A stretch of DNA of 64,000 nucleotides from Ignavibacteria bacterium. GTDB taxonomy: Bacteria > Bacteroidota > Ignavibacteria > Tepidaquicellales > Tepidaquicellaceae. The stretch is taken from contig JADJYU010000008.1 of assembly GCA_016719565.1 (NCBI GenBank), forward strand, positions 1 to 64,000. Direction: 5' to 3'. Of this stretch, positions 55,860 through 64,000 are shown one piece after another (within the stretch, counting starts at the first letter, position 1; each line of letters opens with the position of its first letter). The translations under genes were made by a program, and so were the position numbers. The notes under the pieces are model-generated. The model was not told where the DNA came from. It did no database searches and saw only the letters and a program-made list of their open reading frames with translations.

Positions 55860-57239
55860 TTAAAGTTTATAACTCTCGAGATAATGCGCGATCTTCATTA
55901 CGAACATTCCGCCGAGCGCGCCGTCCACGAGTCTGTGATCAAATGACAGCGTTATATACATTGTCTTTCTCGGTACTATAAAATCGCCTTCGCCTGTCTC
56001 TACAACTACCGGTCTTTTCTTGATCGATCCGAGTCCGAGTATAGCAACCTGAGGCTGATTGATAATAGGAATGCCAATATCATTTCCAAACACTCCGAAA
56101 TTTGTAATGGAAAAAGTGCCACCCTGAATTTCATTCAGTGTAAGCTTTTTGATCCTTGCGCGTTTTGCAAGATCGTTAAGACTCCTGGCAATGCCGATCA
56201 GATTCATTCCGTCGGAATTGTGAATGACGGGAACAATAAGTCCTCCGTTATCCATAGCCACGGCAATACCCAGATTAATGGAATTTCTTGTAATCGCTTT
56301 ATAAGGAACTGACGAGTCATCTATCACTGAATTTATCAGAGGAAAATCTTTTAATGCTTTTATAACCGCTTCACAGATAAAAGGCATATATGACAATTTG
56401 AATCCTTCCTTCTGAGTAAACTCATCCTGCATTGAGGCGCGGACCTTGTCAACGTTTGTAAGATCGCATTCAGCAACTGCCTGAACATGCGGTGAGATCT
56501 TCACAGAAGTGATCATATGCTCAGCCATTTTCTGTCTTATATTATCAAACTCCATGACTGAAAGACCTTCTTCATTATAATCGATCTTCGTATGCGGGAC
56601 CTCAATTTTTCTTTCGGCTGCTGCCGGTGTGGTTTCTTTATTATCAAGTTTAATTTCTACAGATTTCTTCGGTGCTTCAGCTGCCGGAGCCGGAGCTGCT
56701 TTTCTGTCTTTAAGATATGCAAGAATGTCTTTCTTGGAAACTCTTCCGGCGATGCCTGTACCCTGAATATTTTCAAGTTCAGAAAAACCAATGCCTTCTG
56801 TCTTCGCGATATTCATTACGAGAGGAGAATAAAATCTGCCTCCTTCTGAAATTTCTTCAGGCTGAGAAGTCATTTCTTTTTTCGGTTCTTCAGTTGTTTT
56901 AATTTCAGGTTCGGGTTCCGGCGCAGTTTTCACAGGCGCTTCAGCTGATTTAGTATCGGCAGGTTTAGTTTCAGACTTTTCAGTACCGGAGGAAGCGGCG
57001 CCGTTGGATCCGAGCCGCGCAATTACTTTTCCCACTTCCACTACATCACCTTCGTTAAACAGGATCTCGGAGATCACACCGGCTTCAGGTGACGGGACTT
57101 CGGTATCTACCTTATCTGTCGAGATCTCGAGTATGGTTTCATCAACGTCCACACTGTCACCGGGTTTTTTATGCCATTTAAGAATAGTACCTTCCATTAT
57201 AGATTCGCCCATCTTCGGCATTATTATATCAACACTCAT
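55860..57239 (-). CDS. dihydrolipoamide acyltransferase (E2) of a 2-oxoacid dehydrogenase complex
   Basis: 459 aa. One lipoyl domain at 1-80 with the lipoylated Lys43 in EISTDKVDTEVPSP. A Pro/Ala/Lys/Glu linker follows, then the E1/E3-binding domain at about 130-170 (YSPLVMNIAKTEGIGFSELENIQGTG), and the catalytic domain with DHRLVDG near the end (His435, Asp439). The single lipoyl domain and the linker suit either branched-chain or pyruvate complexes; substrate is undecided as no E1 or E3 gene is adjacent. Confidence 0.92.
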   Translation of the reverse strand: MSVDIIMPKMGESIMEGTILKWHKKPGDSVDVDETILEISTDKVDTEVPSPEAGVISEILFNEGDVVEVGKVIARLGSNGAASSGTEKSETKPADTKSAEAPVKTAPEPEPEIKTTEEPKKEMTSQPEEISEGGRFYSPLVMNIAKTEGIGFSELENIQGTGIAGRVSKKDILAYLKDRKAAPAPAAEAPKKSVEIKLDNKETTPAAAERKIEVPHTKIDYNEEGLSVMEFDNIRQKMAEHMITSVKISPHVQAVAECDLTNVDKVRASMQDEFTQKEGFKLSYMPFICEAVIKALKDFPLINSVIDDSSVPYKAITRNSINLGIAVAMDNGGLIVPVIHNSDGMNLIGIARSLNDLAKRARIKKLTLNEIQGGTFSITNFGVFGNDIGIPIINQPQVAILGLGSIKKRPVVVETGEGDFIVPRKTMYITLSFDHRLVDGALGGMFVMKIAHYLESYKL

Positions 57240-57316
57240 TGTTTGATTTTAATATATTTTTACTTGAAATTATTTTTAAGGAAAATAGGAATATGAAAGG
57301 TTGCTTTCAATTCAAT

Positions 57317-58258
57317 TTACAAAGCTTTATCCACATCGAAGAGTGAACTGATAGACTGGTTTCTGTTTGTTCTGTAAATAGACTTGCCGAATAACTCAGC
57401 TACGGAAACGACTTCAATTTTTTTTGAGAAATGTGTCATCGGCAGAGTATCGGCGACGTAGAGTTTTTTCAGGGCGGAGTCATTGATTCTTTCCAGCGAT
57501 TCTCCGGAGAATACTGCGTGAGTACATGCACCGAAAATATTATTCGCGCCTTCATCTTTGAGAGCGTTGACTGCATTCACAAACGTACCGCCTGTATCAA
57601 TAAGATCATCTATTATAATAATGTTTTTACCTTTAGCGTCACCTATAATGTCCATAACTTCTGCGACATTCGGCTTTGGCCTTCTTTTATCGATGACAAT
57701 TAAATCCGCATGAAGTCTTTTTGCATAAGCTCTCGCCATTTTAATTCCGCCGACATCAGGGGACACAACTGCGAGATTCGGTATTTTAAGTTTTCTGAAT
57801 TTCTTCATAAAGACAGCTGAGCCGTAAAGGTGATCTACGGGAATATCAAAAAACCCCTGAATCTGCGAAGCGTGAAGATCCATTGATATCACTCTGTCAG
57901 CGCCCGCTTTTGTAATAAGATTTGCGACGAGCTTAGCGGTGATGGAAACCCGAGGCTGATCCTTTCGGTCCTGCCTTGCATAACCGAAATAAGGAATGAC
58001 TGCATTAACGCGTTTAGCCGAAGCTCTCTTTGCTGCGTCTATCATTATGAGAAGTTCCATCAGATTATCTGCGGGAGGAATTGTGGACTGCACTATGAAT
58101 ACATCCGAACCGCGGATGTTCTCATTATACTTCACCCATATCTCTCCGTCAGAAAAAGTCCTGATTGAGCACTTGCCGAGAGGCATCTTCATGCTTGCTG
58201 CGATTTTCTTACCGAGATAATTCGAAAACCTGCCGGCAAAAATTTTCAGATCTGACAT
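57317..58258 (-). CDS. prs: ribose-phosphate pyrophosphokinase
   Basis: About 313 aa. Makes PRPP from ribose 5-phosphate and ATP for purine, pyrimidine and histidine pathways. The start MSDLKIFAGRFSNYLGKKIA at 58258 fits the family; an ATG at 58291 would add 11 residues not seen in relatives. Blocks: PYFGYARQDRKDQPRVSITAKLVA, VISMDLHASQIQGFFDIPVDHL and the PRPP loop NIIIIDDLIDTGGTF. Alone on the minus strand before the E2 gene. Confidence 0.95.
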   Translation of the reverse strand: MSDLKIFAGRFSNYLGKKIAASMKMPLGKCSIRTFSDGEIWVKYNENIRGSDVFIVQSTIPPADNLMELLIMIDAAKRASAKRVNAVIPYFGYARQDRKDQPRVSITAKLVANLITKAGADRVISMDLHASQIQGFFDIPVDHLYGSAVFMKKFRKLKIPNLAVVSPDVGGIKMARAYAKRLHADLIVIDKRRPKPNVAEVMDIIGDAKGKNIIIIDDLIDTGGTFVNAVNALKDEGANNIFGACTHAVFSGESLERINDSALKKLYVADTLPMTHFSKKIEVVSVAELFGKSIYRTNRNQSISSLFDVDKAL

Positions 58259-58457
58259 TATTATTATGTTTGAAGGAATGAAGTATGGCAAATTAAATAA
58301 ATAGTAAGTTTAAATCAATTTATAAGAAGATATACTTTAGAAAAATTGTCTTCTGATCCGTTTAGCAAAATTATAAATGAACGTATCTGTTAAGTTGTAT
58401 TGAAATTATATTTAGTTAAAACTACATTCTACATACATAAAAACTAATAAAGGAAAT

Positions 58458-59690
58458 ATGAAGAAATATTACTTTATACAATTTGTATTTTTTATTGCAT
58501 CTTTTAGCAGTGTTTATTCTCAGTCGACGACAAATATTCCACAGTATACTTTAGAAGCTAAAAATTTTAAACTGATCAGTTCAAATCAAATGACTTTTGA
58601 TCTGGTTTTTACAAAAACAGATTCTATACCTTTAGAATTAGCATCGTGGCAGTTCAATTTCAAAATCCCGGTTGGTTTTGGCACATTAGGATTTCTAACA
58701 GGTGTAAATTCGTCTTTTGTATATGATTCAATCGGAGGTGATGCGATTTCAGATTTCCCTAATTCTTACAGACCAAGAAACCTATCTGTTATTGATATAG
58801 AGGAAACACATTATGGATTAAGAACTCTTCCCTTCATAACGGGTACAGGTGGCGGATTATTACTTCCACACGGAGTTCCTCTTCTGATTGGCAGATTTAA
58901 ATTGAAATCTACTACCCCTATCAATGTTTCTGTATTAATTCCAAATCATTTTATAATCAGAGACAGCTGCGAAACTCCATTACCGGTGATAAGGACAAAA
59001 TTGAACTATTATAATGAAAACAGTTTCAATCAGGAATTTACAAGATGCACAAATCACAGTGTTGATATCTCAGGTATTTTGCCAAAAATTGAAATGAATG
59101 TTAACCTTGCAATCGAAGGACTATATGATCCCCTATCAGATTTAAGCTTAAGGAAAGACACAGTCACTGCTTATTTAAGAAATGTAAACTCACCCTATCA
59201 GATTATTGATTCGTCAAGATCCGTGATTGACAGTATTTCACATATCGGGAATTTTATCTTTGTCAATCAATCTGCCGGATCATATTATTTTTCAGTCAGG
59301 AATAAAAGAATTATTGAAACCTGGAGTGAAGCTGGTGGTACATATTTGACAAACGAAATTAATTATTATGATTTTACGGCATCAGCTTCAAAAGCATACG
59401 GAGATAATATGGTTTTAATTGGCAGCAGATACTGCATTTATACGGGGGATGTTAATAATGATCAGATAATTGATTCAGATGATCTTGCAATGGTTGATAA
59501 CGATGTTTATAATTTTTCTTTTGGAAATACAGTTACTGATCTGAATGGTGATAATGTTGTTGATATCGATGATCTGGTAATCGTAGACAGGAATGCGGAA
59601 AATCTTGTAATGATGGAATGGCCGGGCATGACATTGCAAAAGAAAAACAATTTATTGAAGAAAGGTCAATTTGTGAAAAAGAAAAACTAA
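58458..59690 (+). CDS. secreted protein with dockerin-like C-terminus, array member 1
   Basis: 410 aa. A signal peptide (YFIQFVFFIASFSSVYSQ) is followed by a beta-sandwich domain at about 25-190 that begins IPQYTLEAKNF and includes LASWQFNFKIPVG and LLIGRFKLKS, which might be a cohesin-like or carbohydrate-binding fold. A second beta region runs from about 210 to 315. Then two calcium loops of dockerin type: GDVNNDQIIDSDDLAMVDND and DLNGDNVVDIDDLVIVDRN. Cys171, Cys197 and Cys326 occur in contexts shared by the other members. A Lys/Asn-rich tail (KKNNLLKKGQFVKKKN) ends it. No T9SS domain. Function unknown. Confidence 0.75.
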   Translation: MKKYYFIQFVFFIASFSSVYSQSTTNIPQYTLEAKNFKLISSNQMTFDLVFTKTDSIPLELASWQFNFKIPVGFGTLGFLTGVNSSFVYDSIGGDAISDFPNSYRPRNLSVIDIEETHYGLRTLPFITGTGGGLLLPHGVPLLIGRFKLKSTTPINVSVLIPNHFIIRDSCETPLPVIRTKLNYYNENSFNQEFTRCTNHSVDISGILPKIEMNVNLAIEGLYDPLSDLSLRKDTVTAYLRNVNSPYQIIDSSRSVIDSISHIGNFIFVNQSAGSYYFSVRNKRIIETWSEAGGTYLTNEINYYDFTASASKAYGDNMVLIGSRYCIYTGDVNNDQIIDSDDLAMVDNDVYNFSFGNTVTDLNGDNVVDIDDLVIVDRNAENLVMMEWPGMTLQKKNNLLKKGQFVKKKN

Positions 59691-59796
59691 ACTTTACTGA
59701 GATATATTATTAATCGATTCACTTAAAAGTATTTATGAATGTTTTTAACAAAAGTAATTTCCTTATTAAAAAATAATCAGTTCATATAAAAAAATT

Positions 59797-61020
59797 ATGA
59801 GGAAAATTTTAATATTCATTACAATTTTTATAATTTCTGAGATCTCTTTCGCGCAGCCTACAACAATAATTCCCCAGTACACACTTGTTGCAAAAAATTT
59901 TAATGTAATAAATTCATATCAAATGACTTTTGATCTGGTTTTTACACACACAGATTCTATAACTTTAGACTTAGCCGGATGGCAGTTTTTTTACAAAGTC
60001 CCGGTTGGAATTGGTACATTAGGATTTTTAACAGGAGTAAATTCCTCTTTTGTATATGATTCGGCCGGCGGTGATGCGATTACAGATATTCCTATTTTAT
60101 TCCGACCAAGAAACCCATCTGTTGCTGATTTAGAAGGAACACATTATTTATTAAGGACAGCTGCAAACGTCGGTTTAGGCGGCTGGTTTAATATTCCGCA
60201 GGGAGTTCCTCTTTTAATTGGCAGATTTAAACTGAAATCCAGTACTCCGATTAATGTTTCTGCATTGTTTCCGGATAAGTTTATTATCAGAGACAGTTGC
60301 GAGTCACCATTACCATTACCGGCGGTAAGAACAAGAATGAATTTTTATAATGAAAACGGTTTCAATCAGGAGTTTACAAGATGCGCAAATCACAGTGTTG
60401 ATATCTCAGGAATATACCCGATAATTGAGATCAATATAAAACTTGCAAGTGAAGGACTTTATGATCCCGTTTCAGATGTGGGCTTAAGAAGAGATACCGT
60501 CACTGCATATTTAAGAAATGCATCCCCGCCTTATCAGATTATTGATTCGTCAATATCCGTTATAGACAGTATTTCACACACCGGAAATTTTAACTTTCTT
60601 AACCGGCCAACCGGAACATATTATTTATCAGTTAAAAATAAAAAAATTCTTGAGACCTGGAGTGAAAGCGGAGGTACACTATTTATAAACGGAATAAACA
60701 ATTATGACTTTACTTCAGCAGCTTCAAAAGCATATGGTGATAACATGGTATTAAAGGGCGGCAGATTTTGTATTTATACCGGGGATGTAAATAATGATCA
60801 GATAATTGATTCGGAAGATCTTGCAATGGTGGAAAATGATGTGTTTATTTATACAACCGGAGATGTTATTACTAATTTAAACGGCGATAATATTGTCGAT
60901 ATCGATGATCTCGTAATAGTTGACAGGAATGCGGAAAACCTTGTAATGACTGAAAATCCGGGTCTGACATTACAAATGAAAAACAATTTATTAAAGAAAA
61001 ATCAATTTGTGAAAAAGTAA
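59797..61020 (+). CDS. secreted protein with dockerin-like C-terminus, array member 2
   Basis: 407 aa, same architecture as member 1: signal peptide, N-domain starting IPQYTLVAKNF, conserved IIRDSCES and EFTRCANHSVDI, repeated motif EGLYDPVSDVGLRRDTVTAYLRN, and dockerin loops YTGDVNNDQIIDSEDLAMVEND and NLNGDNIVDIDDLVIVDRN. It is most similar to member 3. Located 106 bases after member 1. Confidence 0.75.
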   Translation: MRKILIFITIFIISEISFAQPTTIIPQYTLVAKNFNVINSYQMTFDLVFTHTDSITLDLAGWQFFYKVPVGIGTLGFLTGVNSSFVYDSAGGDAITDIPILFRPRNPSVADLEGTHYLLRTAANVGLGGWFNIPQGVPLLIGRFKLKSSTPINVSALFPDKFIIRDSCESPLPLPAVRTRMNFYNENGFNQEFTRCANHSVDISGIYPIIEINIKLASEGLYDPVSDVGLRRDTVTAYLRNASPPYQIIDSSISVIDSISHTGNFNFLNRPTGTYYLSVKNKKILETWSESGGTLFINGINNYDFTSAASKAYGDNMVLKGGRFCIYTGDVNNDQIIDSEDLAMVENDVFIYTTGDVITNLNGDNIVDIDDLVIVDRNAENLVMTENPGLTLQMKNNLLKKNQFVKK

Positions 61021-61045
61021 AACTAATTTTTACTGTTACATGATC

Positions 61046-61166
61046 TTTTGTTAAAGAAAATATATTAATCGATTCACTTTAAAAGTCTCTAAGAACGTTT
61101 TTATTAAAAGTAAATTATTTTATTAAAAATAGTTAAGTTTATTTAAACTATAAAGTATGAGGAAAT
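61046..61166 (+). repeat. 121-bp repeat upstream of array member 3
   Basis: Starts TTTTGTTAAAG and runs through the first ten bases of member 3. Apparently identical to 62402-62522 upstream of member 4. It probably contains the promoter, and includes ATTAATCGATTCACTTT, which also appears in diverged form before member 2 (59709 onward). Confidence 0.85.
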
Positions 61167-62377
61167 ATTTAATACTCATTAAATTTTTAATATTATCGCA
61201 GATCTCATTCGCGCAGCCTACAACAATAATTCCTCAGTACACACTTGTTGCAAAAAATTTTAACCAGGTAAATACATATCAAATGACTTTTGATCTGATT
61301 TTTACGAAAACAGATTCTATACCTTTAGAATTATCCGCATGGGGGTTCATCTTCAGAATTCCGGTTGGAATTGGCACATTAGGATTTTTAACCGGAGAAA
61401 ATTCCTCTTTTGTATATGATTCAAGCGGCGGTGATGCAATTTCAGATCTTTCAGTTGGTTTAAGACCAAGAAACCCATCTGTTGCTAATTCAGGAGGAAC
61501 ACATTATGAATTAAGAACTATTACTTTCACGATAGGAACTGGTGGTGGATTTTTACTACCGCAGGGAGTTCCTCTTTTAATTGGCAGATTTAAACTGAAA
61601 TCTACTACTCCTATTAATGTTTCTGCATTAATTCCGGATAAGTTTATTATCAGAGACAGTTGCGAGTCACCACTACCGGCAGCAAGAACAAGAGTGATCT
61701 TTTATAATGAAAACAGTTTCAGTCAGGAAATTACAAGATGCTCAAGTCACAGTGTTGATATCTCAGGAATATATCCAATAATTGTAATCAATTTAAAACT
61801 TGCAAGTGAAGGACTTTATGATCCCGTTTCAGATGTGGGTTTAAGGAAAGATATCGTCACTGCATTTTTAAGAAATGCATCCCCGCCTTATCTAATTATT
61901 GATTCGTCAAGATCCGTTATAGACAGTATTTCACACACCGGAATTTTTAACTTTCTTAACCGGCCAACCGGAACATATTATTTATCAGTTGATAATGAAA
62001 AAATTCTGGAGACATGGAGTGAAAACGGAGGTACTGTATTTATAAACGGATCAAACAATTATGACTTTACTTTATGGGCTTCAAAAGCTTATGGTGATAA
62101 CCTGGTATTAAAGGGCGGCAGATATTGTTTTTATACCGGGGATGTAAATAATGATCAGATAATTGATTCGGAAGATCTTGCAATGGTGGAAAATGATGTG
62201 TTTATTTATACTACCGGAGATGTTATTACTAATTTAAACGGCGATAATATTGTCGATATTGACGACCTTGCAATTGCTGACAGGAATGCAGAAAATCTTG
62301 TAATGACGGAAAGGCCGGGTCAGACATTGCAAAAGAGAAACAATTTGTTAAAGAAAAATCAATTTGTGAAAAAGTGA
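61157..62377 (+). CDS. secreted protein with dockerin-like C-terminus, array member 3
   Basis: 406 aa, strongly similar to member 2, especially in the last two thirds (GLYDPVSDVGLRKD, NFLNRPTGTYYLSV, GDVNNDQIIDSEDLAMVEND). The N-domain carries more changes (LSAWGFIFRIPVG). The three shared Cys are conserved (IIRDSCES, EITRCSSHSVD, RYCFYTGD). Duplication with member 2 looks recent. Confidence 0.75.
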   Translation: MRKYLILIKFLILSQISFAQPTTIIPQYTLVAKNFNQVNTYQMTFDLIFTKTDSIPLELSAWGFIFRIPVGIGTLGFLTGENSSFVYDSSGGDAISDLSVGLRPRNPSVANSGGTHYELRTITFTIGTGGGFLLPQGVPLLIGRFKLKSTTPINVSALIPDKFIIRDSCESPLPAARTRVIFYNENSFSQEITRCSSHSVDISGIYPIIVINLKLASEGLYDPVSDVGLRKDIVTAFLRNASPPYLIIDSSRSVIDSISHTGIFNFLNRPTGTYYLSVDNEKILETWSENGGTVFINGSNNYDFTLWASKAYGDNLVLKGGRYCFYTGDVNNDQIIDSEDLAMVENDVFIYTTGDVITNLNGDNIVDIDDLAIADRNAENLVMTERPGQTLQKRNNLLKKNQFVKK

Positions 62378-62401
62378 ACTAATTTTTTCAGTCTCCTGAT
62401 T

Positions 62402-62522
62402 TTTTGTTAAAGAAAATATATTAATCGATTCACTTTAAAAGTCTCTAAGAACGTTTTTATTAAAAGTAAATTATTTTATTAAAAATAGTTAAGTTTATTT
62501 AAACTATAAAGTATGAGGAAAT
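62402..62522 (+). repeat. 121-bp repeat upstream of array member 4
   Basis: Apparently identical to 61046-61166; both end inside the first codons of the following gene, although members 3 and 4 themselves are clearly diverged. Confidence 0.85.
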
Positions 62523-63745
62523 TTATATTGTTCATTTCATTTTTAATATTATCTGAGTTCTCAATCGCTCAGACAAGTACAATAATTCCTCAGTATATAC
62601 TTGAAGCAAAAAATTTTGATCTTGTTAACTCAAATAAGTTAGTGTTTGATCTTATATTTACACATACAGATTCGATCCCGCTTCAATTAGCCGGATGGCA
62701 GTTTGTTTTCAGAGCGCCTCAGACCCTTGGTAATTTTCCGGCAGGTATGGGCGCCGGTTCTTCATTTAATCTTGATACAATAAATGGTATCCCCGCTTCA
62801 GACCTTCCGGTGATTTTCAGACCGAGAAACGGGAATACCGTTGCATCAGAGAACAGCCCGGGAAATTATGAATTCAGACTTGTGGCAAACCCTTTGCCCG
62901 GAGCCGGAAACGGTTTAATAATTCCGTCCGGCGTTCCGTTACTGATCGGAAAATTTTACATGAGATCTGCAACTCCGATTGATATATCTGTATTAAATGT
63001 GAATTCATTTATTATCAGGGACAGCTGCGAGTGGCCATTATCAGTTACAAGAACTAAAATGCACTGGTATAATGAAAACAATTTTTATCAGGAGTTTACA
63101 AGATGCGCAAGTCACATTGTAAATACCGTTTTAATCCCGCCGGATATAGAACTGACTATTAAGCTTACAATCGAAGGGCTTTATGATCCGGTTTCAGATG
63201 TGAGCCGGAAGAAAGATACTGTTACAGCATATTTAAGGAATATAAACTCACCTTATCAGGTTGTCGATTCTTCAAAATCAATAATTGACAGTATATCGCA
63301 TACGGGAAATTTTGTCTTTCTCAATCAACCGACAGGACAATATTATTTTTCAGTTAAAAACAATAAAATTCTCGAGACCTGGAACCAATCGGGCGGGAAT
63401 TATTTTATCCGCGGAATAAACAGCTATGACTTTACTTCATCAGCTTCAAAAGCATACGGAAATAACATGGTATTAAAAGGAAACAGATATTGTATATACA
63501 GCGGAAATTTTAACAATGATAATATAATAGATGCTGATGATCTCAGCTTAACAGATAATGATCTTTATAATTTTGCAGCCGGAGATGCTCTGACAAATAT
63601 AAACGGCGATGATATAGTTGATTTGGAAGACCTTGTAATTGTTGACCGGAATGTACTGAATCTGGTACTCGTACAGTGGCCCGGTTTAATAGATAAGAGA
63701 CAAATTTTAAAAAACAAAAAATCATTTACGGGAGGAATAAAATGA
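62513..63745 (+). CDS. secreted protein with dockerin-like C-terminus, array member 4
   Basis: 410 aa, the most diverged of the four complete members. Signal peptide (LFISFLILSEFSIAQ), N-domain IPQYILEAKNFDLVNSNKL, IIRDSCEW, EFTRCASHIVN. Dockerin-like loops are altered: SGNFNNDNIIDADDLSLTDND and NINGDDIVDLEDLVIVDRN; the first lacks the usual G-D-V. The tail is short and basic. The stop TGA overlaps the ATG of member 5 (ATGA), unlike the 100-base gaps between the others. Confidence 0.75.
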   Translation: MRKFILFISFLILSEFSIAQTSTIIPQYILEAKNFDLVNSNKLVFDLIFTHTDSIPLQLAGWQFVFRAPQTLGNFPAGMGAGSSFNLDTINGIPASDLPVIFRPRNGNTVASENSPGNYEFRLVANPLPGAGNGLIIPSGVPLLIGKFYMRSATPIDISVLNVNSFIIRDSCEWPLSVTRTKMHWYNENNFYQEFTRCASHIVNTVLIPPDIELTIKLTIEGLYDPVSDVSRKKDTVTAYLRNINSPYQVVDSSKSIIDSISHTGNFVFLNQPTGQYYFSVKNNKILETWNQSGGNYFIRGINSYDFTSSASKAYGNNMVLKGNRYCIYSGNFNNDNIIDADDLSLTDNDLYNFAAGDALTNINGDDIVDLEDLVIVDRNVLNLVLVQWPGLIDKRQILKNKKSFTGGIK

Positions 63746-64000
63746 AACAAATTTGCAGAATGTTATTTTTCACGTTCAGTATAATTCCGGGTATTCTTTT
63801 TTCTCAGCTGCCGGAATATAACTTAACCGCAAAAAACTTTTCCAATCCGGTTCCAAATGTCTTGGAGTTTGATATTTACATAGAACATACAAATTCACCA
63901 ACAGCATTCGAATATTCCGGAGGTCAGTATTTTTTTAACTTCAATCCGATGATCGCAAACGGAGGGGAATTGTTTTTTTCTTTTGCAGGAGACACCTCAG
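63742..64000 (+). CDS. array member 5, 3' end outside the window
   Basis: ATG at 63742 after GGAGGAATAAA, a good ribosome-binding site, overlapping the previous stop by four bases. Signal peptide RMLFFTFSIIPGILFSQ, then LPEYNLTAKNFSNPVPNVLEFDIYIEHTNSP and SGGQYFFNFNPMIANGG. The Y-x-L-x-A-K-N-F and E/T-F-D-I/L pattern shows it is a distant relative of members 1-4. Whether it ends in a dockerin or a T9SS domain is not visible. Confidence 0.7.
   Translation, partial: MKQICRMLFFTFSIIPGILFSQLPEYNLTAKNFSNPVPNVLEFDIYIEHTNSPTAFEYSGGQYFFNFNPMIANGGELFFSFAGDTS

Noticed and set aside
58259..58291. Longer prs start at 58291
   Set aside because: The extra MPYFIPSNIII is not part of the family and has no ribosome site; MSDLKIFAG matches the usual start.
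1..64000. tRNA, rRNA or known riboswitch
   Set aside because: No cloverleaf with TTCGA arm, no rRNA sequence and no recognised aptamer consensus was seen on either strand; a covariance search would be needed to be certain.

Overview
The window reads as chromosome of a low-GC member of the Ignavibacteria/Bacteroidetes-Chlorobi side of the tree. This is inferred from several proteins ending in a type IX secretion (T9SS) sorting domain of the N-P-F-N-P ... G-x-E-V-x-T-L ... S-G-I/V-Y-F-Y form, frequent TTG starts, poor Shine-Dalgarno use, an ACR3/ArsR pair of Bacteroidetes type, and lipid A core genes (waaA, gmhA) indicating a Gram-negative envelope. No rRNA, tRNA, CRISPR or prophage was recognised.

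Layout. 0-4.1 kb: end of a GH130 glycoside phosphorylase/hydrolase gene, a CHAD protein, a frameshifted SGNH-like hydrolase, a CNNM/HlyC-type transporter. 4.4-13.4 kb: metabolic and stress genes, namely the glyoxylate shunt (aceB with an in-frame stop, intact aceA), arsR-acr3 with an operator-like palindrome, three small proteins (SRPBCC, DUF1569, DUF6265), an aquaporin and a catalase. 13.5-28.6 kb: mostly secreted or surface proteins on the minus strand, namely a caspase-fold-like lipoprotein, a LamG/P-domain/dockerin protein, an ASPIC/FG-GAP T9SS protein, an M6 metalloprotease split by an IS256-family element, and an N-terminally truncated beta-propeller T9SS protein. 29-41.5 kb: housekeeping, with ald and an RNHCP protein, then mazG-nudix-dacB-clpS-uvrB on plus, then a minus-strand cluster tmk-S41 protease-purK-SPFH-DUF2007-M19 dipeptidase.

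41.5-47.9 kb is the most unusual stretch: about 0.9 kb of repeats, two tandem T9SS/FG-GAP paralogs with near-identical ends and different centres, two remnants of T9SS sorting domains in opposite orientation, then two adjacent arrays of degenerate 21-bp tandem repeats. 47.9-54 kb is a translation/envelope cluster: rplM-rpsI, rpsB (frameshifted)-tsf-pyrH-frr-waaA-gmhA. 54-58.3 kb (minus): subtilase, 2-oxoacid dehydrogenase E2, prs. 58.4 kb to the end: a tandem array of at least five paralogous secreted proteins, four of them seen to end in a dockerin-like calcium-binding module, with two nearly identical 121-bp upstream regions.

Three housekeeping or ordinary genes are broken by single-base events: +1 in a T run, +1 in an A run in rpsB, and a TAA codon in aceB. 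Because rpsB is essential, sequence or assembly error is the first explanation to test. The strongest leads for undescribed biology are the 21-bp repeat arrays and the tandem dockerin-bearing surface protein array.
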